Notes: a model not told the origin generated them from the sequence alone. A stretch of 64,000 nucleotides of DNA from Prorocentrum cordatum (GCA_963575745.1 CAUYUJ010016465.1:27501-91500), one strand, 5' to 3'; positions 21,926-33,608 are shown, numbered from the stretch's first letter. A program made the numbers and translations.

Positions 21926-23400
21926 TATGCCGCGCCACAACGCGGCTCGCTGTCGATGCGTCGTGCCGGTCCCATACGTTATCCTCAAGCGCATCCCAGT
22001 CCCATCCAGATCCATAGACACAGGATGTCGTTCACCAAGCGTTGCCTGAATAGTCACTGCAATCGTTTACCGGTAGTCGTACCAACCTACGTGGACGTCG
22101 ACGCAAGCTGGTGTCGGTGGTGGAGCTGGCGTCGGCGGCGGAACCGCGCCACAAGCGCAGCACGTTGTCGTTGCGTCATGCCCTTGTTTGAAACATTTTC
22201 GAATGACCCCACGAGGAGTCCACGCTGGAGCCATAGCCACTGGATCTCGTGCACCACATGCATCGTGAACAGGCGCTACAATCGTACTCATGGCAAGTGC
22301 TGTCAAACCAGCCCACGTGGACGTCGACGCAACCTTGCGTCGGTGCTAGTGTTGGCGGCGGTGCTGGTGTCGGTGCCATCACTTTGACGTATAAATCCAG
22401 GTTGAAGTCGGCCCCACACGCTGTATCAACAATAATGTCAATCCCCCGGCTGATACACACTCTCGCTGCTGCCTGGTCAACTAAGTATGCAAATGCCAGG
22501 CAGTCGACGTCAGCATCGCACAGCGCCTTGCAATCGTCAACACTTGTGTTCGAATGCGTTATACTTATCATGTTGGCTCCCCAATCGCAAGATGGCGATT
22601 CTCGTTCATGCTCGATTGGGCCTAGTATCTCGGGGTCCGCGGGGACGGCCGACTCGTTCTCGACCTCTGAGGGGTTCTTTGGCGTTGGTGGTGGAGCCAG
22701 CGTCGGCGGCGGTACCGCGCCACCATCGCAGCACGCTGTCGAAGCGTCGTCCCCACCCCGTGCGTAATCCACAAACGTACCCCAGTCAAAGCAGGATCCA
22801 TGGCCACCGGATGTCGTGCACCAAGCGTTACCTCAACAGTCAAGACAATCGTAGTCCCAGTGCTCGTACCAGCCCACGTGGGCGTCGACGCAAACCAGTG
22901 TAGGTGGTGGAGCCTGCGTCGGCGGCGGCGCTGTGCCACAAGCGCAGCACGCTGTCGCGGCGTCGTGCCCTTTGTTTGAAACATTTTCGAATGTACCCCA
23001 CCAGGAGTCCCACCCAGAGCTAAAGCCACCAGATCTCGTGCACCACATGCATCGTGAACAGGCGCCACAATCGTACTCATGGCAAGTGCTGCCAAACCAG
23101 CCCACGTGGACGTCGACGCCATCTTGCGTCGGTGCTAGTGTTGGCGGCGGTGCTGGTGTCGGTGCCATCACTTCGATATACAAATCCAAATTGGAGTCGG
23201 CCCCACACGCTGTATTAACCTTAGTGTCATCGTTCACTTGGCACTTCCCTTGGCTAGTACACACCCTCGCTGCTGCCATGGTCAACAAATCATTCGAATG
23301 CCAGGCAGTCGTGTCACACCTTTGGGGGCCTCCAATCTGCTTGCAGGTACTAGCGGCGGGACGAGCCACCCATAATACCTGGGTGGAGCGCCGCCGCGAC
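21926..23400 (-). pseudogene. Secreted modular Cys-rich protein gene (PAN-like and ACCACG modules), broken
   Basis: Minus-strand text alternates two module types joined by Pro/Thr linkers (APTPAPPPTLAPTQ). Type 1 is PAN/apple-like: DDCKALCDADVDCLAFAYL, then ARVCISRG and TACGADFNLDLYVKV (22.6-22.38 kb; a second copy at 23.35-23.18 kb). Type 2 starts CVDVHVGWF, continues HEYDCSACSRCMWCT and ends GHDAATACCACG; about four copies lie between 23.15 and 21.95 kb. Modules of this kind are typical of extracellular proteins in dinoflagellates. Lesions: TGA in place of Ser near 22,846, TGA in place of a Cys in the last copy near 22,050, and a frameshift near 22,215. Introns cannot be excluded for some breaks. 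Confidence 0.68.
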
Positions 23401-23407
23401 TGCAAAC

Positions 23408-23518
23408 CCCTTCTCCTCCTCCTCCTCCTCCTCCTCCTCCTCCTCCTCCTCCTCCTCCTCCTCCTCCTACCCATCCTCCTCCTCCTCCTCCTCCTCTTCC
23501 TCCTCCGCCTCCTCTTCC
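23408..23518. repeat. (CTC)n microsatellite
   Basis: CTC triplets with small interruptions immediately upstream (minus strand) of the first PAN-like module, perhaps inside an intron. Confidence 0.95.
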
Positions 23519-23640
23519 TTCCAGCGCGGCTGCCCACGAGGAGTCGATCTTCTTCAGCTCCACCGGGTGGACAGAGTGCACGGCGACCTTTCTAGCTTCC
23601 CTCCCTCCAGCCACCGTTCTCTCGCCATCCGTCCCACGGG
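23519..23640 (-). CDS. Short exon-like ORF piece, unknown
   Basis: Minus text REARKVAVHSVHPVELKK, then IDSSWAAALEG, looks protein-like and stops being so where the CTC tract begins. It could be an upstream exon of the Cys-rich gene. No signal peptide is visible and no start can be chosen. Confidence 0.25.
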
Positions 23641-25009
23641 TGCGCATCCGTTGCCGGTCTCGTCGATCCTGCCTCCTTGCTCCTCCCTCCTCTTCTCCTC
23701 CTTTCCCCATCTTATCCTGTAGCCTGCTCCCTGCTCCCCGACGGCACATCGCCACTACCGCTGCTACTGCTCCTGCTGCGAAAACCGATCCTGACACTGG
23801 TGCTGCTGCTCTTGCTGTGATCGCTACTGCCGCTTCCGCTGAAACTTCTTCCTAATGACTGTCACCATGGAGCAAGTCGTACCCATCCCATGTTGCCTGG
23901 CGGCATCTCCATCAAATCGTCACGACCAGGCTGGATCCCAACGCGCATTGCGAACCAGAGGACATCGAGCAATGTCTTAGATCACTGCGCAAGCGACGAA
24001 GTACACAAGTGAATATAGTCAAGAGGTATGCAAGATCGAGGAGCGCGGTAGTGGGCAACAGCAAGGCGAGGACGGCCTTTCAAACTCAGGGCCCGCCCAA
24101 TGAAGCGGGGACGTCCACATTGAGCAAGGGCCGGCAAGCTGCGAATTTGGCTACCACGACTACTACTGAACGCATCGACTAGGCGTCGGAAGCTCAAAGC
24201 TGCTCAGCTTCTGAGACGTATTCAGAATTCCCAATTGCTCGCGACCCCCATGGACCCAAAAGGAGCGCACTACATTCCCGAGCCGCGTTTCCTCAGCCTC
24301 TGGGCCCACGGCGTAGAAACACGAGGGACCCGCGCCTCCACGGACGCGACCCCTCACAAACCCACTCCAGGCACAGCGAGGAGCGCCGCTGTTTGAACTG
24401 CTTGCTGCACTTGCTGGTGGTACTCCTCCTCCTCCTCCACCTCCTCCTCCAATTACCAGTTACCAATTACCAGACGAGCGGGCTGCTCCGCGTGCGCCGC
24501 GCGCCCGTCCGTGCCCAGCCGCTGGAACAGTGGCAGGGGTCCAGCACCACGGGCTGCTGGCTCCTGGAGGCCGGACAGCTGTCCCGTGGGCCATGCCGGC
24601 AACCCTGTGGCCTCTGACCCTGCACCCTGTGGCGGTTGGGGGCTGGCTCTTTCCTCGAAGCTTCTTACTCCGATGCGCACTCCACCCCCCGCGCCTCAGA
24701 CAAAGAGTGGCACCGTGATGCAACCTATTATCCTCGCGGGGGGACTGGAGAATCCCAAACACATGCTGTGCTCAGGGCCACAGGAGGTGTTGACCACCTC
24801 CTCCTCGTGCTCCTCCTCCTCGTCCTCCTCCTCCTCCTGCTCCTCCTCCTGCTGACCCTGCTCCTCTTCCTCCTCCTTCTCCTCCTCCTCCCGCCTCCCT
24901 CCTCGCCCCGCCTGCCTTCTCACCCGGAGGCCTCCGGAGGCCCTCGAAGGCCTGCAGTGGGCCTCTGCAGAGGCGCAGAAGGGGCCAAACGCATGCAGAA
25001 ACACACAAA
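23641..25009. other. Spacer with CTC tracts, no recognised gene
   Basis: Short (TCC)n runs at about 24427-24455 and 24800-24895. ORFs near 24.0-24.7 kb on both strands show no recognisable domain. Confidence 0.45.
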
Positions 25010-25167
25010 TTACCAGCCTCGAACTTATCCCTATCCCTAAGATTGACACGCCAAAAGGCGATGACAATCTTAGGGATGCGCCCTCAAAAAATAAGGGAAT
25101 CCCTAAGATTGGCATTGTGATGAGGCGATGCCCAGCTTAGGGATAGGGATATGTTCCAGGCTGGTAA
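25010..25167. mobile_element. Foldback/MITE element, 158 bp, with nested hairpins
   Basis: Outer TIRs: TTACCAGCCTCGAACTTATC on the left, and the reverse complement of the right end TTACCAGCCTGGAACATATC; both continue CCTATCCCTAAG. Inside, CCCTAAGATTG / CAATCTTAGGG form further inverted pairs, so two nested hairpins are possible. No ORF. Confidence 0.85.
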
Positions 25168-25176
25168 ACAAAACGG

Positions 25177-25222
25177 CGACGTCGACTCCGACTCCGACTC
25201 CGACTCCGACTCCAACGACGTC
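25177..25222. repeat. (GACTCC)n hexamer flanked by GACGTCGAC
   Basis: Five CCGACT hexamers framed by GACGTCGAC at both ends. Small, with no function evident. Confidence 0.8.
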
Positions 25223-25504
25223 GACTGCAAAGACGGCAACGACGGCAACGACAAGCCCCCCGCGGCGGCCGTGGCGTATCGAGGGGACGCGTGGAAAATC
25301 TGGCAGAAGGACACCGGCACCAGCCTGTAGACCTCGGTAGGCGTGGCCCTCCCGAGGGGGCGGACCGGAGCGATCCCAGAATGCATCAAAGATGCTGCAG
25401 TACACCCTCTCGTCCAAGCCTCCTCCTCAAAGCTACCTATAGGCATTCCTATCCGCTGCGGAAGCGCCCCCTTGCGAGGTGATCTCCTTCTGGGTCTGCT
25501 GCCA

Positions 25505-25640
25505 TTCAAGCGAAGTCCCCGTTTTGAAAAAGAACCGCCGTCCATTTTTCCCCCTGCGAAATGAGAAATCTGATTATAAGTCCAAGAAGGTATCAAGCGA
25601 GAGCCGCGTCTTGAAAAGGAGCAACCATCGATCCGCGCAG
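25505..25640. repeat. GTTTTGAAAA dispersed repeat, copies 3-4
   Basis: CAAGCGAAGTCCCCGTTTTG, then AAAAAGAACCGCCGTCCAT at 25521, and a weaker copy CAAGCGAGAGCCGCGTCTTG at about 25593. Matches the pair at 15479/15571. Unit about 88 bp. Sequence from 25640 to 26240 holds no recognised gene and is locally AT-rich (25770-26000). Confidence 0.65.
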
Positions 25641-26239
25641 CTATTGCACAATCGAAGCGATTTTTGTGTATCAGAACGTGCTGCCCGTGTTTGTGTTTTT
25701 TTTTGGGGGGGGCGGGGTACTTCGTCGGCCCAGATCCATCTCCCTCCCGCGCCGCGCCCACAAGCGATTATGTATGTTGGCCGTGAAAAAAAGAAACACA
25801 ACACATATTCCCACAACATCATTTTGGCAGTAGGCCGCAGAATATACATCAATGTGTATATCTCTACAACGAAACTAGATGTGTACGATGCACAGTGCGA
25901 CAATTTGTGTATACCTCCGCGCATGGACTTGCTTGCAGGTTGCGCGCTGAGAATTGATTTAAAGATCTTCACCACAATATTCGATTGAATGAGTGAATCA
26001 GTCCTGCTAAGACAGAACACAAACTGCAGACCATTGCATCGCTTTACCATGTGCTGGCGCCACAGCAACCCAACATAGATCACAGGACCGGCCCTTGCCA
26101 CATATCCGCCGATCCGGCGTGTGAGCTAGCGAAGCTTGAGCTCCGCTCTGCAAGGGGGGGCCCGTTCAGCATTTATCGCCCACGCTCCCGACTGCGCGGG
26201 GGGGGGGCCGTTCTTTGCAGCGCTTTCGCTCGGCTCCCA

Positions 26240-26850
26240 GCCCGGGTTCCAGCTTCGGCCCCGGCCCCGACCCCGACCCTGGCGGCCCTGGCCCCAGCTC
26301 CGGCCCCGACCCCCGGTCCTGGCTCCCAGTCCCGGACCCAGCACCGGCCAGCCTGAATCCTGCATGGCCCGGGCCCCAGCCCGCTCCCGGTCCCGGCCCC
26401 GGTCCCGGCCCAAGCTCCCAGCTCCTGGCCCCATGCCAGCCTCCGGCCCCCGACCCCGATCCTGGGCCCTGGCCCCCGTCCCGGCCCATGTCGCGGCCCC
26501 GGCCCCGGCCCTGGCCGCCGCAGCCCCCGCTCCCCTGGCCCCGGCCCCGGCCCGGCCCCGGTCGCAGGCTGGGGCTCCAGCCCCGGTCCCGATCCCGGGC
26601 CCCAGGCCCCGGCTCTGGCCCCCGGTCCGGGCCCCAGTCCCGACCACGGTGCCCCGGCCCCGGCCCCCGGCCCCAGCGTTGCCCCAGCAGTCCTGGCCGG
26701 CCTGGTCCTGGCCCGGCCCCAGCCCCGCCGCTCCGGCCTCGGTCTCTGCCCGGGCTCCCGGTCCCGGCGCCGGTCCCAGCCCCAATCCTGGCCCCGGCCC
26801 CGGCCCCGGCCCCCAGTCCCGGCCCCGCCCCCGGCTCCTGGAAGACATAT
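26240..26850. repeat. GGCCCC/GGTCCC hexamer-like satellite
   Basis: About 600 bp of CCCCGGCCCC, CCCCGACCCC and GGTCCCGGC words. Both strands are open in several frames (Pro-Ala and Gly-Ala proteins of about 250 residues) only because the words lack stops. A related 110-bp piece lies at 33375-33485. Confidence 0.9.
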
Positions 26851-27099
26851 CGAAACATCTGTTTTGGTTGCTCACTTCCCCAGCGGCAGCTGCATTCGGA
26901 AGGGCCGCGCGGCATCTAAAACTCCTCCCTGAACCACCTGTGAATTACAACGTTTTTTCTTAAGAATTATCCCGGCAAAGCAGCCTAACAGCGATGTGTA
27001 GGAGCATATCTGGAAGCATTCCCCTTAAGATTCAGATGAGAATCCAGTTGTAGAATTCTGCTGTTCTCGCAGTCGTAGTCGCATTCGCGATGACAGTCG

Positions 27100-28508
27100 C
27101 AGTGGCAACGGCAGTCGCAGTCGCAGCCTCAGCCTCAGCCTGCCTCAGCCTCAGCCTCAGCCTGCCTCAGCCTCAGCCTGCCTCAGCCTCAGCCTCAGCC
27201 TGCTTCAGCCTCAGCCTCAGTCTGCCTTCAGCCTCGGCCTCAGCCTCAGCCTGCAGCCTCAGCCTGCATCAGCCTCAGCCTCAGCCTCAGCCTGCCTCAG
27301 CATCAGCCTGCCTCAGCCTCAGCCTCAGCCTGCCTCAGCCTCAGCCTCAGCCTGCCTCAGCCTCAGCCTCAGCCCTCAGCCTCAGCCTCTCAGCCTCAGC
27401 CTCAGCCTCAGCCTGCCTCAGCCTCAGCAGCCTGCCTCAGCCTCAGCCTCAGCCTCAGCCTAGCCTCAGCCTCAGCCTCAGCCTGCCTCAGCCTCAGCCT
27501 GCCTCAGCCTCAGCCTCAGCCTGCTTCAGCCTCAGCCTCAGTCTGCCTTCAGCCTCGGCCTCAGCCTCAGCCTGCCTCAGCCTCAGCCTGCATCAGCCTC
27601 AGCCTCAGCCTCAGCCTGCCTCAGCATCAGCCTGCCTCAGCCTCAGCCTCAGCCTGCCTCAGCCTCAGCCTGCTTCAGCCTCAGCCTCAGTCTGCCTTCA
27701 GCCTCGGCCTCAGCCTCAGCCTGCCTCAGCCTCAGCCTGCATCAGCCTCAGCCTCAGCCTCAGCCTGCCTCAGCATCAGCCTGCCTCAGCCTCAGCCTGC
27801 CTCAGCCTCAGCCTCAGCCTCAGCCTCAGCCTCAGCCTCAGCCTCAGCCTCAGCCTCAGCCTTCAGCCTCAGGCCTCAGCCTCGCCTCAGCCTCAGCCTG
27901 CCTCAGCCTCAGCCTGCATCAGCCTCAGCCTCAGCCTCAGCCTGCCTCAGCATCAGCCTGCCTCAGCCTCAGCCTCAGCCTGCCTCAGCCTCAGCCTCAG
28001 CCTGCTTCAGCCTCAGCCTCAGTCTGCCTTCAGCCTCGGCCTCAGCCTCAGCCTGCCTCAGCCTCAGCCTGCATCAGCCTCAGCCTCAGCCTCAGCCTGC
28101 CTCAGCATCAGCCTGCCTCAGCCTCAGCCTCAGCCTGCCTCAGCCTCAGCCTCAGCCTGCTTCAGCCGCAGCCTCAGTCTGCCTTCAGCCTCGGCCTCAG
28201 CCTCCGCCTGCCTCAGCATCAGCCTGCATCAGCCTCAGCCTCAGCCTCAGCCTGCCATAGTTAGCATCAGCCTGCCTCAGCCTCAGCCTCAGCCTGCCTC
28301 AGCCTCAGCCTCAGCCTCAGCCTGCATCAGCCTCAGCCTCAGCCTCAGCTTGCCTCAGCACCAGCCTGCCTCAGCCTCAGCCTCAGCCTGCCTCAGCCTC
28401 AGCCTCAGCCTGCTTCAGCCTCAGCCTCAGTCTGCCTTCAGCCTCGGCTTCAGCCTCAGCCTGCTTCAACCTCAGCCTGGCTCAGCCGCAGCATCAGCCT
28501 GCCTCAGC
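27100..28508. repeat. CAGCCT satellite, 1.4 kb, with higher-order structure
   Basis: CTCAGC/CAGCCT hexamers broken by CTGC and CTTC variants. The marker TCTGCCTTCAGCCTCGG recurs at 27221, 27542, 27691, 28023, 28178 and 28431, spacings of about 150 bp or multiples, which reveals a higher-order unit of roughly 150 bp. The Ser/Leu/Pro ORF through it is an artefact. Confidence 0.95.
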
Positions 28509-28870
28509 ATTCAAAATGTGGCCCAGGAGTGGAGTTCTGGGAACTCGAAGAACACGAAATGGCCTACCGTTGGCTCCGGGCATTCAAAATCATGACCACG
28601 AATGGAGTTCTGGGAACTCGAAGAACACGAAGTGGCCTACCGTTGGCTCCGGGCATTCAAAATCATGCCCAATAATGGAGTTCTGGGAACTCGAAGACCA
28701 CGAAGTGGCCTACAGTTGGCTCCGGGCATTCAAAATCATGACCAGGAGTGGAGTTCTGGGAGCTCGAAGAACACGAAATGGCCCACAGTTGGCCCCGGGC
28801 ATTCAAAATCATGCCCAGGAATGGAGTTCTGGGAACTCGAAGACCACGAAGTGCGTTACTGCTTGCTAAA
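28508..28870. repeat. 73-bp tandem array, about 4.9 copies
   Basis: CATTCAAAAT starts copies at exactly 28508, 28581, 28654, 28727 and 28800. Units carry GGAGTTCTGGGAACTCGAAG and TTGGCTCCGGG. The period is not a multiple of three, so it is not a coding repeat. It abuts the CAGCCT satellite without a gap. Confidence 0.95.
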
Positions 28871-30602
28871 AAAAGAATCCCCGGCATCCTCCCCCGGATG
28901 GCGCCCAGACCCTCCTGGGGCGTCATGATGCTCTCTTTTGACTCTACTAGAAACCTATCAGTCTTCGCTGTAAGGTAAAAGCGTTGCCGAATCTTTCAAA
29001 AACCGATACCTTTTTTTTTCTCGGCAAGCAAGGAGAGGAGAAGGAGGAACCCGCTGCCCCTCAAGGGAACTATCCTCAACACCCACCGCGACAAAGGCCG
29101 ACCGCAGGGCACTGAACGCAAACAAATGCAATAGCCCCGGACCCGGGGAACTCGCGAAAGCCGAACTGCGTATCGGGCCAAAGTTGCCAACATTGTGTCG
29201 CAACCCCTACCGCACGGCCCAAACGGCCACTGCCGTAAATCAAACACAATACCAAGGCAAAGCGAAGGGCAAGACGAAGAGGAGGAGGGAAAAGGAGGAC
29301 GGAGCGGAACGCGGAAGTAAAATTCAAACGACGAGTGCACCCCGGGGCGCCCCGAGAAGTCATCAAGAGCGGCAGTGCGCAACGAAAATGTCACGAATTG
29401 TGGCTGTCACGGACTCGGTGCACCGCGGTTCACGGCAGGATAGGCCGGTACACTGCCAGAGGAAGGAGGCGAGACAGAGCAAGGGAAGAACAGTAACATC
29501 AGCAACGCTATAAAAGAAATGTGCCACAGGCCTGACCCGCGCAAGCGGCACAAACCCGAAAGTATGGTGGCACGACTGGGCGAATGACGCACACCAGTGA
29601 GTAGACCGAAGTTGAGAATCTACCAGACGAGAGGCGGACGGGAGCCCACCCATCGGTGGCTAGCGCACAAAGCGTGGTGCGATCAAGGGAGGCGGGCGGG
29701 CAAGCCCAGGACAAAACCTGAGGTTGGCCAACAGCGGCCCTCAAGCACGCCACACGGCGCTGGCAAGCGGCGGGCATCCCAGCACCACCAATTGAAAAGG
29801 GCGAGGGGGCGAAGGGACAGGAAGAAAGGAGGGGGAACGACTGCGCGCTCGCACCGAGCGACACCGTGAGGGCCCTGAACGGACACGCCGTCCAGCCGGC
29901 CGGCACTGCCAAAGTGACATCACGCTGCCAGGGGGATGGAGGAGGACACACAAACGGCCTGCGGGAGCGTTGTCCTGCGATGGCGCGCGCACGAGCGGGC
30001 GGACAAATCCTGCCCCCCCCCCCCCACACACACACACACACACGCACACACACACACACACAAACACACACACATATCACAACGAAACGACGCGGAATCG
30101 GAGCGCACGAGGGGCAAAAACAAATCACTCAAAATGGTCCCTCGGCCGCTGGGGGTTGACCAATGCAGGAACGTCCGCCGCGAAAACCGCGTGCGCGCGA
30201 AGCGTGCCGAGGCACCTGGAACCACACGAGCGCGAGACAGAGACGGGGAGAGAGGAAGCGGAAGGCACAGCACGACGACCGACCGATGGGGGGGAGGCAA
30301 GAGGAGGAGGCGAGAGAGGAGCCGACCCGGAGGGGAGGAGAGAGGGGGAGGAGGGGGGAAGCGGACGACGACACGGCGGGACCGACGGCAGCAGCGGGGA
30401 AGAAAGGAGAAGGACTGACCTCCACGCCAAGGGGCGTGGGCAACACACGCGCGAACCGTGCGACTCTGGGAGGGCGCTGCACGGGCTCTCCGCGCAGCCA
30501 GCCGGCCAAATCGCGGTGACACCGCGCAGCCGAGGACAGGGGGGAGGCGGGAGGGGAGGAGAGGCAGAGACGAGGGAGAGAGGGACAAAAACTGCCAGAT
30601 GC
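28871..30602. other. GC-rich region without a recognised gene
   Basis: Holds a (CA)n tract at 30020-30075 and a GGA-rich tract at 30290-30420. Several basic or Ala/Arg-rich ORFs exist on both strands but none shows a domain or conserved motif. It lies downstream of the second LINE's 3' end. Confidence 0.45.
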
Positions 30603-31690
30603 ACGCTGAACTGCCCGCCTCAGAAGCTGCACCGGATGTCCCCGTTGAGGCGCTGCTCGGCGACGTGGTGGTCGTCGCACTGCTCCGGAAGATGCCGTCG
30701 ACCTGCTCCGAGAGATGCCCGCTGTCCTGTCCGCTATATCCTCGCAGAATCCAGCGCTCGAGCGGCACCGGCGTGGCCAGCCGCAAGGTCACGGGCGGCC
30801 TGGTGCAGCGCGTCTCTCGCCATGCGCGACGAGCGCCGCGTCGCGTGTCTCCACCAATTGTGCACTCTATACACTGCCGCGGTGCGGAGAGCCCGCACGG
30901 TGAGATCTCGTGGAGACCGCTGCTCTGGGTCTGCATCCAATAACAGAAAGTCAGCTAGCCCCGCCTCCTGCGAAGCGGCCCGCGGTAGCCCCAAACCTGC
31001 GCCTCGAGAGAGCAGCGACGGCCTCACAATGTGCATCATGCTCGATGCTGTCCACTGCGCGACGGCAACCGAAGGTGCAGCTCGAGCCGGCCATGGGCCC
31101 GTCGGGCCACCGGCGGGCGGTGGCCCAGCCATTCCAGAGTGTCCGGAGGACTGAAGCCCACACCCTGGGCGGGGCCAGTGGCGCCAAGTGCTGGAGCATC
31201 GACGCCGAGCGTTCGCCGCGACGCCGCAAGTCCTCTGGTAGCGCCCGTCGCTGAAGCCGTTCCTCCATACGGCCCACGGTGTAGATCGAACGGTCGGGCT
31301 CTACGGCCCTGCTCACGAACCGCTGGAAGCCGCGACGGACGCGGTGATCCACGGCCTGCGTGAAGGGGCACTGCGACCGCTCCGAAAGATGGAACTCAAC
31401 CATTGCCCTGCTTGCCCCGGCCCTGTCCGCCGCAGCCACCGACGCCTCGAGCTGGAAGACGAAAGCCCGATCCAGCCAGGTCGCCCACATAGCGGGCCGC
31501 ATCGGTGAGTCGCACTGGTTGCGCCACTGTCGGAGTTCCTGGGCCCGTGAAGCAATCTGCAGGCCCCCCTGGCTGAGGGCTTCCAGATGGGCCACCCGAC
31601 ACTGAGAGGCTGTGATTCTGGCCTCGAAGTCGGGCAAGCTTCTGGGGAAGCCCAAGTATTCCAAGCATCGCAGGTCCAGTGTGCAACACC
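30603..31690 (-). mobile_element. 5'-truncated LINE, C-terminal part of ORF2
   Basis: A minus ORF from about 31690 to 30950 runs into a second frame to 30610. It reads LEYLGFPRSLPDFEARITAS, then VWASVLRTLWNGWATARRW and the terminal Cys-His box CTFGCRRAVDSIEHDAHC (31083-31030). The Trp-Asn-Gly-Trp text followed by a C..C..H..C knuckle is the typical end of non-LTR ORF2. RT catalytic motifs are missing, so the copy is 5'-truncated, as is usual for LINEs. One frameshift near 30955. Confidence 0.78.
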
Positions 31691-31900
31691 GATACGTGAG
31701 ATGCGACTTCTATTTTTTTTGATGCGGGAGATGCGCTTCCTTACTAATATGGATACGGGGCTATTCTTAGATGCAAATGGATATGTTTAGATCTGTTCAT
31801 ATACGGTTCAGTACGGCGCCCATCGCTAGAAAACATGTCTACCACAACTAAATACGAATAGATACGGCGATATACCACTGCCATGCCGAGGCCGCTCAAT
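31691..31900. repeat. AT-rich GATACG-motif sequence, copy 1
   Basis: Low GC with repeated GATACG / TATACGG words, e.g. TACGAATAGATACGGCG followed by CTGCCATGCC. A related stretch is at 32830-33000. Origin unknown, perhaps an old transposon. Confidence 0.5.
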
Positions 31901-31989
31901 GACCACGAACAGGGATGACAATGCACATGCCAGTTAGCACGACAACGATGAGGAGAAAATCATGACGAATCGATGGAATAGGGGGGCGG

Positions 31990-32730
31990 CGGGCGAGCCG
32001 AACGATCACGGTGACGAGGAGGACGAAGCAGAGGAGCCATTCTCTTCAATCATTGCTATGCTTTATCCCCGTCCTGACTCCCCCTCCTCCACGTTATCCT
32101 CCTGACGCTCCCTCCTACTCTATCCACCTCGCTCCTCTTGCCTCCTCGCCGCGCGCCCTCATATCCCCTCTCGCCTGCGCTCATCGTCCAGACTACTCCT
32201 CCTCATGCCTCCACATTAAGATTCTTTCGCACCCTCATCGGAATAAAGATTCCCCCATCACGCCTCTGATTCGTCCTCGCATTTCTCCCCCTCCTCCTCC
32301 TCCTGCTCTCCCCCAATTTCGCCCTCAAGAGACCCGTGTTTTACCCCCCATTTTCGTCAACCTCCTCGGCACTCCTCCGCAATGGTCACCCTCATGCTCC
32401 TCCTCGTCACCCCTATTACCGCCATCGCGATAGTCCCTCGGGTCCTCTGCGCACGCCCGCGATCGACCACTCTCGCTCCCCACTCCTCTTGGATCCGCCT
32501 CATCCACCCTCCTCGGTGCTCATCTTCTCGTCGCCTTGCCCGCACCGCCCCCTTCACTTTCGATTTGACGCATCCTCCTCGTCCACGTCCTCCGCCTCCT
32601 CCTCCTCTTTGCTCTCCCCCTCCTAGGGTTCCTTGTTCTTTCCCAGTTCTCTCCTGAATCTCGTTTCATCGATGTTATCCATCCTACTCCTCGTCGCCTT
32701 TCTCGTCGTCGCTCGTCTCCTCACTTCTCA
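31990..32730. repeat. CT-rich (TCC/CTC) region
   Basis: About 700 bp of pyrimidine-rich plus strand with imperfect CTCCTC words. ORFs are Ser/Pro-rich shadows. Confidence 0.75.
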
Positions 32731-32829
32731 TCGCTACGGCTTCCCACTATCCCCATCCCATTGCTCATTGCTTCGACCAGTATCGTAGATCCTGTCCGCT
32801 CCAAGAGCACAGCAAACAGCATCCGTTCT

Positions 32830-33350
32830 GACAAAATCAGATACGAATGGATACGGCGCGGCAATGCCATTATTTGAAAATGGTATGCGAATAGATATGC
32901 TTTCCGGAAAAAAATAAATCCGGTCCTCATTTTTTGATATGCTTGAAAAATGAATGCGCTTAGATACGGCGGCGCTCCCGTGCAGGCCGGGGGGGTGCAC
33001 CTAACATAAATATCGATTGTGTTGTCGTTGCAGAAGATTAGATACGATAGGCTTCTCGCCTGCTCCAGGGCGCGATCGCATCTGAACGCATCTAGGCAGG
33101 CGCTTTCCGCTACTCGCTAAGTCACTACTCGCAAATGGCCTGGATTCGCCGTGAGGGATCTACGATACATCACATCGAGGCGAACGTGGGTTTCCTGGAC
33201 GTTTGCGAGCAGGCACTTGGCGACTAGAGGAACGCGTTCGGCGAGCATTTATTATTTTTAGATACGTCTTGCCCCGTTGCGTATCGGCGTACTTTTAGAT
33301 ACGTCTTGCCCCGATAGATACTTTTTGTTTATTTGTTTCGTATCGGCGTT
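32830..33350. repeat. GATACG-motif sequence, copy 2, with a TTTTAGATACGTCTTGCCCC duplication
   Basis: TACGAATGGATACGGCGCGG followed by CAATGCC parallels 31850-31885. TTTTAGATACGTCTTGCCCC occurs twice (about 33256 and 33292). No ORF. Confidence 0.55.
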
Positions 33351-33374
33351 GCCCCGTCGCCGATCCCGGCGCCC

Positions 33375-33485
33375 GGCCCCGAAGCAAGCTCCAGTCTCGG
33401 CCCCCGCCCTGGTCCTGGCCCCGGCTCACCACGGCGCGGCCCTGGGCCCTGCAGGCCCCGGCTCTGGCTCTGGTCCCGGCCCATC
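33375..33485. repeat. GGCCCC-type satellite fragment
   Basis: CCCGGCCCC, CTGGCCCCGG and GGTCCCGGCCC words like those at 26240-26850. Confidence 0.65.
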
Positions 33486-33509
33486 CTTCTCCTCCTCCTC
33501 CTCATCATC

Positions 33510-33529
33510 ATCAAGATCAAAATCGTCAG

Positions 33530-33608
<79 letters not shown>

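Noticed and set aside
26126-26963. Long Pro-Ala and Gly-Ala ORFs on both strands
   Set aside because: They come from the GGCCCC satellite, which lacks stop codons in several frames; no non-repeat sequence supports a gene.
27090-28595. 501-residue Ser/Leu/Pro ORF
   Set aside because: Translation of the CAGCCT satellite; frame changes at unit variants have no effect on openness, so there is no selection on the frame.
29508-30936. Several 150-390 residue ORFs on both strands at 29.5-30.9 kb
   Set aside because: High GC with CA and GGA tracts leaves many frames open; no motif, repeat of a known gene or consistent frame was found apart from the LINE end beyond 30.6 kb.
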